From Arcobacter sp. (lineage in GTDB: Bacteria > Campylobacterota > Campylobacteria > Campylobacterales > Arcobacteraceae), in contig DAOVXU010000024.1 in assembly GCA_030635995.1 (NCBI GenBank), forward strand, positions 1 through 12,905: a stretch of DNA of 12,905 nucleotides, given 5' to 3'. Shown piece after piece: positions 8,808-12,905 of this stretch (within the stretch, counting starts at the first letter, position 1; the number at the start of each line of letters is the position of its first letter). The notes below the pieces were generated by a model that saw only the letters and a list, made by a program, of their open reading frames with translations, was not told where the DNA came from and did no database searches. The translations under genes were made by a program, and so were the position numbers.

Positions 8808-10292
8808 TTATCTATCCTTATAATTTACTGCAAATTCATTGCCATTTTTACTTAGTAATGTTTGTGTATAGTATTTTAATTGTGTTAATTGTAGTGAAAA
8901 GCTATATAAATAATTTATTATATTAAGTTTAACAGAAGATAAAGATTCTTGTGTTTGTATAATATCAAGTGTTGTTGCCATACCTAATTTATATTTATCT
9001 TTCTCATCTTGGAGTATCTCTTTATATATTTTAAGACTTTTTTGAATTTGCTGATATTGACCTACTGTAGTTTTAATCTTATTTATATGTTGTTCTAATT
9101 CAAAATGTGCATCTTTTTTTATTTTTTCAATTGAAAGTTTATGTTGTTTATATTGTGACAATGAAGATACATATTGCCCTTTTTTATTGTTCTTATTTAG
9201 ATTAAATTTATAATTTAAAGAGAACTCTACAATATGACCCTCTCTATCATTTGATGCAAGATTGGGTATAGATATTGCACTGTTTTTATTTTGACTGTTA
9301 GATGAAAGATTTATATTAAAATCTAAATCATCTTTTATATTATCTTTTGATATATCTAAAGATAATTGTGATTTTTTCAATTCCATATTAAGAATTTTTA
9401 AATCAACTCTATTATCATCTAATAACTGATGATAAATATTAGATGATGATAAAATTGTAGATTTATCCTTAGCTATTTGAAAAAAGTTATCAGTAGGATT
9501 TGTTAATTTTGCACATTGTTTAAGCGAAATATCCATAGCTATACATAAAAGATTGCGACCATTTGCCAAATCATTTTTAGAAGTTATCATAGATAAATTT
9601 TTACTTATTACACTTGCTAAAGGTTGTTTTAAATCAGATTTTGGTTTTTCATCTGCATTTGTCAATATCTGTATCTCTTCATATAATTTATCTGCTCTTT
9701 GTTTAGATAATTTATTTAACTCATAAGCTTTATATAGTTTCACCCAGTTAAAATATGCACTAATCGTTTCTAAAATAGTAGTTGATATTTTTTGTTGATA
9801 ATTTAGTTTGCCTATCTCTATATCTATATCTGACAATTCAAGGTTTCCGCCAACTATTCTTTTGGTATTATTTTTTAAAAGAGGATAAGAGATATTTAGA
9901 TATATATTTTCATCACTTGTTTTTTGGTATTGCTCTACATCATTATAGTTGTATCTCAAACCACTACTAAGTGTTATCCCACTTAAATAATACTTTTTTA
10001 TCCCAAGGTTAAATTGATTTGTTTTAGTAGTACTTTCTGTTTTAGGATCTATTAGAACACTGTTTTGTGATTTTGTAGTTTTTGTAGAAATATTTGTCGT
10101 TACTATAGGATCAAAAACTTCTTTATTTGATGATTTTAATCCTTTTAAATAGTTCAAATTCTCTTTTTTTATCTTTATATTTTGATTTGCACTTAGTGTA
10201 GTATCTATAACATCTTTTAAAGATAATGCTAAAAGTTCACTATAACTTAAAATCAACAAAGTTAAAATAATATTTCTATATAATATTTTCAC
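8808..10292 (-). CDS. TolC-family outer membrane efflux channel
   Basis: About 494 residues, in the TolC size range. An N-terminal signal peptide (hydrophobic run ILTLLILSYSELLA, likely cut before LSLKDV) exports it. Two outer-membrane-factor repeats follow: long helices rich in Lys, Asn and Gln alternating with strand-like stretches (NQFNLGIKKYYLSG, NIYLNISYPLLKNN, HIVEFSLNYKFNL). SYPLLKNN matches the common (L/Q)PLL motif. It should form the outer-membrane end of the peptide secretion path. No ATG start is available: the frame opens at TTG (10298) or GTG (10292). I prefer GTG because AAAAG lies 8 nt upstream of it and only 2 nt upstream of TTG, and because MKILYRN is a more normal signal-peptide start. 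The gene touches or overlaps the substrate-binding-protein gene end. Confidence 0.93.
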   Translation of the reverse strand: MKILYRNIILTLLILSYSELLALSLKDVIDTTLSANQNIKIKKENLNYLKGLKSSNKEVFDPIVTTNISTKTTKSQNSVLIDPKTESTTKTNQFNLGIKKYYLSGITLSSGLRYNYNDVEQYQKTSDENIYLNISYPLLKNNTKRIVGGNLELSDIDIEIGKLNYQQKISTTILETISAYFNWVKLYKAYELNKLSKQRADKLYEEIQILTNADEKPKSDLKQPLASVISKNLSMITSKNDLANGRNLLCIAMDISLKQCAKLTNPTDNFFQIAKDKSTILSSSNIYHQLLDDNRVDLKILNMELKKSQLSLDISKDNIKDDLDFNINLSSNSQNKNSAISIPNLASNDREGHIVEFSLNYKFNLNKNNKKGQYVSSLSQYKQHKLSIEKIKKDAHFELEQHINKIKTTVGQYQQIQKSLKIYKEILQDEKDKYKLGMATTLDIIQTQESLSSVKLNIINYLYSFSLQLTQLKYYTQTLLSKNGNEFAVNYKDR

Positions 10293-10294
10293 AA

Positions 10295-11437
10295 TCAATA
10301 CTTTTGTGATACATCATTATGATACAACTCTTTGGTGATACCTATTATGTCAATAGATGGGTCCCAATTTATACTTTGTGCTGTTTTTAGATTTAGTGCC
10401 AAGATGGTTGGGTCTTCAAAAAACATACTTTGATTTTTTATTAAACCACCATTTAAAGTTTTGATAATTGCTTTTGCATGAAAAGCCCCTATATATTTAA
10501 AATTATCATTTGAAATACCCATCAAGACACCATTTTCAATAGCTACACTACCACTTTGATAAAAAGTTGGTATTTGATTTTGATTAATATCTGATATAAA
10601 ATATTTTAAATCTTTTTCACTATATATCTGATTTGTAGTAAGATAGATAGATTCACATAAAGTAGAAAGTTTTTTGTAGCATTTTATTAGCTCTTGCTTC
10701 TCTTTATTTAAATCTTGATTTGGTTCTACAGCACAAGTTTTAAGATGAAAATTATACTTTTTAGCCATCTGTTTTGCATCATCAAGTGCTGCATAACTTT
10801 TACCTGCATCACTATTGTGATACACCAATCCCATATTTTTAAAACCAAATATTTTATGAAATAATGTAATTTGTTTTATATATTTGTTTTCATCAACAAT
10901 AGTATGAATATAATCATATCCACTATTTTTTGCACTTTTAATGATTTTTGCACCTATAGGGTTGTTTGAACCCAATACAAAAGTATTTTTATCTATATTA
11001 TTATGAGATAAGTCTTGCCCTGCCCAAGTACCAAAAGCCAAAACCAAATCTATATCATTTTTTATTTTGATTCTATTTTGTATCTTTTTAATATTTTCAG
11101 TTCGCTGTTTACTATCCCAGTCACTACTATAAAATAATTCTTTTTTAAATTCCAAATAATCACTTTGCACATTTAAAGCAAGATAATCCCACAACTCTTT
11201 TGAATTTGTAAATCTTTTTAAATCTATAGGTTCTACCCAACCGTAATTTGATAAAGTTTTTACCAATGCCTTAAACACTTGTGTATATTCAGGAAACTCT
11301 CCCCCTTGATAATACGCCACAATTTTTTTTGTTTTAAGTGTGTTTTTTGGTTCATACTCTTTATTTATCTCTTGTGCGTAAGTTAAAGTTAAAGTAGATA
11401 CTAAAATAAATATCAAGTTTGATAGTTTTTTTATCAT
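10295..11437 (-). CDS. Periplasmic substrate-binding protein of the ABC_sub_bind (DUF534) type
   Basis: A 380-residue secreted protein. The signal peptide (LSNLIFILVSTLTLTYA) is probably cut before QEINKEY; there is no lipobox Cys. The body has the two-lobe pattern of ABC_sub_bind proteins: KIVAYYQGG at the first strand, DLVLAFGTWAGQDL (131-144), NMGLVYHNSDAGKS (201-213), IYLTTNQ (264-270), IPTFYQSGSVAIENGVLMGIS (289-309) and ALNLKTAQSINW near the end. Ligand unknown. It is the first gene of the export operon, with a strong AAAAAGGAG ribosome site. No import permease or ATPase is next to it, so a classical uptake role is unsupported by the neighbourhood. It may sense something for the exporter, or bind the peptide or its target; these are guesses. 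Confidence 0.87.
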   Translation of the reverse strand: MIKKLSNLIFILVSTLTLTYAQEINKEYEPKNTLKTKKIVAYYQGGEFPEYTQVFKALVKTLSNYGWVEPIDLKRFTNSKELWDYLALNVQSDYLEFKKELFYSSDWDSKQRTENIKKIQNRIKIKNDIDLVLAFGTWAGQDLSHNNIDKNTFVLGSNNPIGAKIIKSAKNSGYDYIHTIVDENKYIKQITLFHKIFGFKNMGLVYHNSDAGKSYAALDDAKQMAKKYNFHLKTCAVEPNQDLNKEKQELIKCYKKLSTLCESIYLTTNQIYSEKDLKYFISDINQNQIPTFYQSGSVAIENGVLMGISNDNFKYIGAFHAKAIIKTLNGGLIKNQSMFFEDPTILALNLKTAQSINWDPSIDIIGITKELYHNDVSQKY

Positions 11438-11454
11438 ATTACAAGCTCCTTTTT

Positions 11455-11471
11455 TAGTGTTTCTATTTTAC
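11455..11471 (-). pseudogene. Probable relic of a leader-peptide start in front of the export operon
   Basis: The coding strand reads GTAAAATAGAAACACTA. The start region of the middle precursor gene reads GTAAAATATGGAAACGATA. The two agree except for loss of TG from the ATG and two substitutions. It lies at the expected distance downstream of the 84-bp promoter repeat that precedes the first precursor gene. No open frame follows; after about 17 more bases the substrate-binding-protein gene begins with its own ribosome site. Confidence 0.5.
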
Positions 11472-11478
11472 TTTCCTC

Positions 11479-11562
11479 TTTTTTATAAATCAAAAGCTAA
11501 AGTTTGTGTGTTTATATAAAATTATAATATACTGCTGACTAAATGGTGACAGAAAATAAGAT
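11479..11562 (-). repeat. 84-bp promoter/5'-UTR repeat, copy in front of the export operon
   Basis: By my hand alignment 80 of 84 positions match 12793-12876 in the same orientation and the same place relative to the following operon. It contains the 11-bp-spaced GTCA pair, a -10 box and the untranslated leader almost to the ribosome site. The mismatches are at 11503, 11520, 11551 and 11558. Confidence 0.93.
11521..11552 (-). promoter_or_regulatory. Promoter of the export operon with a tandem GTCA regulator box
   Basis: On the coding strand CTGTCACCATTTAGTCAG (11552-11535) is followed after 8 nt by TATAAT (11526-11521). The two GTCA elements are 11 bp apart, one helical turn, and take the place of the -35 box. 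This is the geometry of class II sites for OmpR/PhoB-type response regulators; the actual regulator is unknown. Confidence 0.6.
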
Positions 11563-11568
11563 TTCCAT

Positions 11569-11649
11569 CTCGTCCCCATTCTCCTGAATGGGGATGTATA
11601 TCTTTTGGATATAACTATATGCGTTACCAATCAGGAGATTGGGAACGAG
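11569..11649. repeat. REPIN-like element: two REP-like hairpins in inverted orientation
   Basis: Unit 1 (11569-11596) has a 10-bp stem, 9 Watson-Crick pairs plus one G-T, around the loop CTCCTG. Unit 2 (11622-11649, read on the minus strand) has a 10-bp stem with one mismatch and the same CTCCTG loop; both units begin CTCGT. The outer 19-bp arms match at 17 of 19 positions. Between them is a 6-bp hairpin (TATATC/GATATA, 11597-11613). The layout is that of paired REP sequences moved by REP-associated tyrosine transposases. It begins 20 nt after the last precursor stop, so it may also end or stabilise that mRNA. No transposase is encoded in the window. Confidence 0.75.
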
Positions 11650-11669
11650 TTATATTCGATATTTAGATT

Positions 11670-11975
11670 TTAAAAGAAGTGTCGACCGCTAGGTAGGTCC
11701 CCAGTCTCTAAATAGTGAGCAAGCTCTTTATCGCTTTGTGCGCTTCTACGATCTACCCCCGCTTGCCACCAATCCATGAATTTACCGCCACCAACAACCC
11801 TATCTAATTCATCATCACTAAGCTCTTGATTTTTTATATCTTCATCGCTTACTCCATGAGTTTTTAGAAAATCTAGTATCGCTTTACTATCTTTAGTTTC
11901 TACCATTTTGTTATACTCCAAAGCTAGATTTTCATCTGCTTTTAACATCTCTTCAAATTTTTTTATCGTTTCCAT
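11670..11975 (-). CDS. Nif11-like leader peptide precursor 3 (charged, Cys-free core)
   Basis: A 101-residue precursor. The helical leader METIKKFEEMLKADENLALE continues through AILDFLKTHGVSDEDIK to ELSDDELDRVVGG, the double-glycine site at 62-63 (a third G follows at 64). It lacks the four or five residues (DLANR or SLTNR) that precede ELSD in its two siblings. The core of about 38 residues (64-101) contains MDWWQAGVDRRSAQ and HYLETGDLPSGRHFF and no cysteine, so lanthionine or disulfide formation is excluded. The core DNA is about 49% G+C while the leader DNA is about 30%. Ribosome site AAAGGTAAAAGATG, 34 nt after precursor 2. It is the last gene of the precursor operon. The family assignment is firm; the activity of the product is unknown. 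Confidence 0.93.
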   Translation of the reverse strand: METIKKFEEMLKADENLALEYNKMVETKDSKAILDFLKTHGVSDEDIKNQELSDDELDRVVGGGKFMDWWQAGVDRRSAQSDKELAHYLETGDLPSGRHFF

Positions 11976-12009
11976 CTTTTACCTTTATGTTGTCCTCTAT
12001 TAGAATATA

Positions 12010-12465
12010 TCAATCAGCTTCTTCTACCATTTTAAAACCCGCCACGGCAGTTACAACTGCTACACATCCTAAGAATATAATTACTCCGCAGCCGCCATTA
12101 ACACCATCCAATTCTTCATCACTAAGTTCTCTATTTGTTAAAGATTGTATATCTTTATTACTCACCCCATGCTCTTTCATAAAATCTATTATTGCATTTT
12201 CATTATTTAATTTGGTAAGTTCTAAATATCTAGCATATAGTTCTTTATCTGCTTGTATTTTTGTATTAAATTTTTGTATAGTTGGTGCATTATCTAAAAT
12301 CTCAGTTCTTTTCTGTAAAAATTGTATATTTTCATCACTTACACCATGACTTTTCATAAAGTTAACTATCTTTTCACTATCTTTAGTTTCTAGTAAGCTT
12401 TGATACTCTACAGCAAGATTTTCATCTGCTTTTAATATCTCTTCAGATGTTACTATCGTTTCCAT
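12010..12465 (-). CDS. Nif11-like leader peptide precursor 2 with duplicated leader domain (hydrophobic core)
   Basis: A 151-residue precursor, about 50 longer than its siblings because the leader domain occurs twice. Copy 1 (about 11-50) reads LKADENLAVEYQSL...IVNFMKSHGVSDENIQFL; copy 2 (about 70-109) reads IQADKELYARYLEL...IIDFMKEHGVSNKDIQSL. Only copy 2 is followed by ELSDEELDGVNGG (113-125). The 26-residue core (126-151) is CGVIIFLGC, then a hydrophobic stretch VAVVTAVAGF and an acidic tail; its cysteines are Cys126 and Cys134. This could span or insert in a membrane. Ribosome site AAAAAAGGTAAAATATG, 23 nt after precursor 1. Whether the peptidase cuts only at 125 cannot be told from sequence, but no second GG is seen. 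Confidence 0.93.
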   Translation of the reverse strand: METIVTSEEILKADENLAVEYQSLLETKDSEKIVNFMKSHGVSDENIQFLQKRTEILDNAPTIQKFNTKIQADKELYARYLELTKLNNENAIIDFMKEHGVSNKDIQSLTNRELSDEELDGVNGGCGVIIFLGCVAVVTAVAGFKMVEEAD

Positions 12466-12488
12466 ATTTTACCTTTTTTATGTTATAT

Positions 12489-12782
12489 TTAACTTTTAGT
12501 AGGACAGTCTGGGCATTTAGCATTTGGACACTGTGCACATGGTGATTTACTAAGTAAAGTGTTCCATAAATCACTCCAAGAGAAACCACCAGTAACTCTA
12601 TCAAGTTCATCATCACTAAGTTCTCTATTTGCTAAATCTTTTATATCTTCAACGCTAACACCATTGTTTTTCATAAAACTTATTATAGCATCACTATTTT
12701 TAGATACAACTAATTTTTTATATTCAACATTTAGATTTTCATCTGATTTTAACATCTCTTTAAAATTTTTTATCGTTTCCAT
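12489..12782 (-). CDS. Nif11-like leader peptide precursor 1 (Cys4 core)
   Basis: A 97-residue precursor and first gene of its operon. The leader METIKNFKEMLKSDENLNVE leads via IISFMKNNGVSVEDIKDLANR to ELSDDELDRVTGG with the double glycine at 65-66. The core (67-97, 31 residues) starts FSWSDLWNTLL and ends in a Pro-rich cysteine cluster: Cys82, 85, 90 and 93 spaced CxxC-x4-CxxC, each next to proline. This could bind a metal, form two disulfides, or receive thioether rings from its Ser/Thr residues; no modifying enzyme is in the window. Ribosome site AAAAAGGAAAAATAATG. It is preceded by the 84-bp promoter repeat, so it is probably expressed together with the export operon. Confidence 0.93.
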   Translation of the reverse strand: METIKNFKEMLKSDENLNVEYKKLVVSKNSDAIISFMKNNGVSVEDIKDLANRELSDDELDRVTGGFSWSDLWNTLLSKSPCAQCPNAKCPDCPTKS

Positions 12783-12792
12783 TATTTTTCCT

Positions 12793-12876
12793 TTTTTTAT
12801 AAATCAAAAGCTAAAGCTTGTGTGTTTATATAAGATTATAATATACTGCTGACTAAATGGTGACGGAAAATTAGAT
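12793..12876 (-). repeat. 84-bp promoter/5'-UTR repeat, copy in front of the precursor operon
   Basis: Partner of 11479-11562. The untranslated leader part holds a small perfect inverted repeat AAGCT-TT-AGCTT (12808-12819), imperfect in the other copy. Beyond 12876 the two sequences diverge. Confidence 0.93.
12835..12866 (-). promoter_or_regulatory. Promoter of the precursor operon with a tandem GTCA regulator box
   Basis: CCGTCACCATTTAGTCAG (12866-12849) then 8 nt and TATAAT (12840-12835) on the coding strand. It differs from the export-operon copy by one base in the box. Transcription would start near 12828, giving an untranslated leader of about 45 nt. Confidence 0.62.
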
Positions 12877-12905
12877 AAATTAATTTAGTAATCTTTTTTT
12901 AATAA

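Noticed and set aside
11569..11649. Reading the inverted hairpins as a CRISPR array or an insertion-sequence end
   Set aside because: There are only two units in opposite orientation with no regular spacers, and no transposase frame or target duplication is visible.
11987..12349. Plus-strand open frame antisense to precursor 2 (and a similar one at 12559-12852 over precursor 1)
   Set aside because: Ser/Leu-rich translations are the mirror of the repeated leader codons; no ribosome site, and the minus-strand frames have the conserved leader and GG motif.
12876..12905. Palindrome TAAATTAATTTA plus a T7 run as a terminator
   Set aside because: The stem is A-T only, and the T-run is on the plus strand where no gene ends. 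It may simply be AT-rich DNA upstream of the promoter.

Overview
The window is AT-rich (roughly 28-30% G+C by eye). Every gene I accept lies on the minus strand, so transcription runs from position 12905 toward 1. Composition, codon use and the protein sequences suggest a member of the Campylobacterota (Arcobacter/Sulfurimonas-like); I cannot name the species. There are three blocks. In transcription order: (A) 12876-11670, three tandem genes for Nif11-like leader (NHLP/NHLM-type) peptide precursors; (B) 11562-2786, a five-gene export operon; (C) 2740-1, pyrB, a small unknown gene and three cobamide nucleotide-loop genes, the last cut by the window edge.

Blocks A and B form one peptide secretion locus. 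The precursors share a nearly constant N-terminal leader ending in ELSD(D/E)ELD...GG, followed by three unrelated core peptides: a Cys4 CxxC-CxxC core, a hydrophobic Cys2 core and a charged, Cys-free core. The export operon encodes a periplasmic substrate-binding protein, a TolC-family outer membrane channel, a HlyD-family adaptor, an ABC exporter with an N-terminal C39 peptidase that should cut after the GG, and a second peptidase-less ABC exporter. Together these give a complete path from cytoplasm to outside. No enzyme that modifies the core peptides is encoded here; it may lie beyond 12905, elsewhere in the genome, or not exist.

The most striking features are non-coding or compositional. 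An 84-bp sequence, about 95% identical, stands both in front of the precursor operon and in front of the export operon. Each copy holds a -10 box preceded by an 11-bp-spaced GTCA direct repeat, which suggests that one response regulator drives both. Just downstream of the export-operon copy is what looks like the wreck of a leader-peptide start codon. Between the two operons sits a pair of REP-like hairpins in inverted orientation (REPIN-like). The core-encoding part of the third precursor is about 49% G+C against about 30% for its own leader, with the break at the cleavage site.

Block C looks like ordinary core genome: aspartate carbamoyltransferase for pyrimidine synthesis with its own promoter, then overlapping genes for CobU, CobS and CobD, which assemble the lower part of vitamin B12. 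cobU carries a run of 12 A residues.
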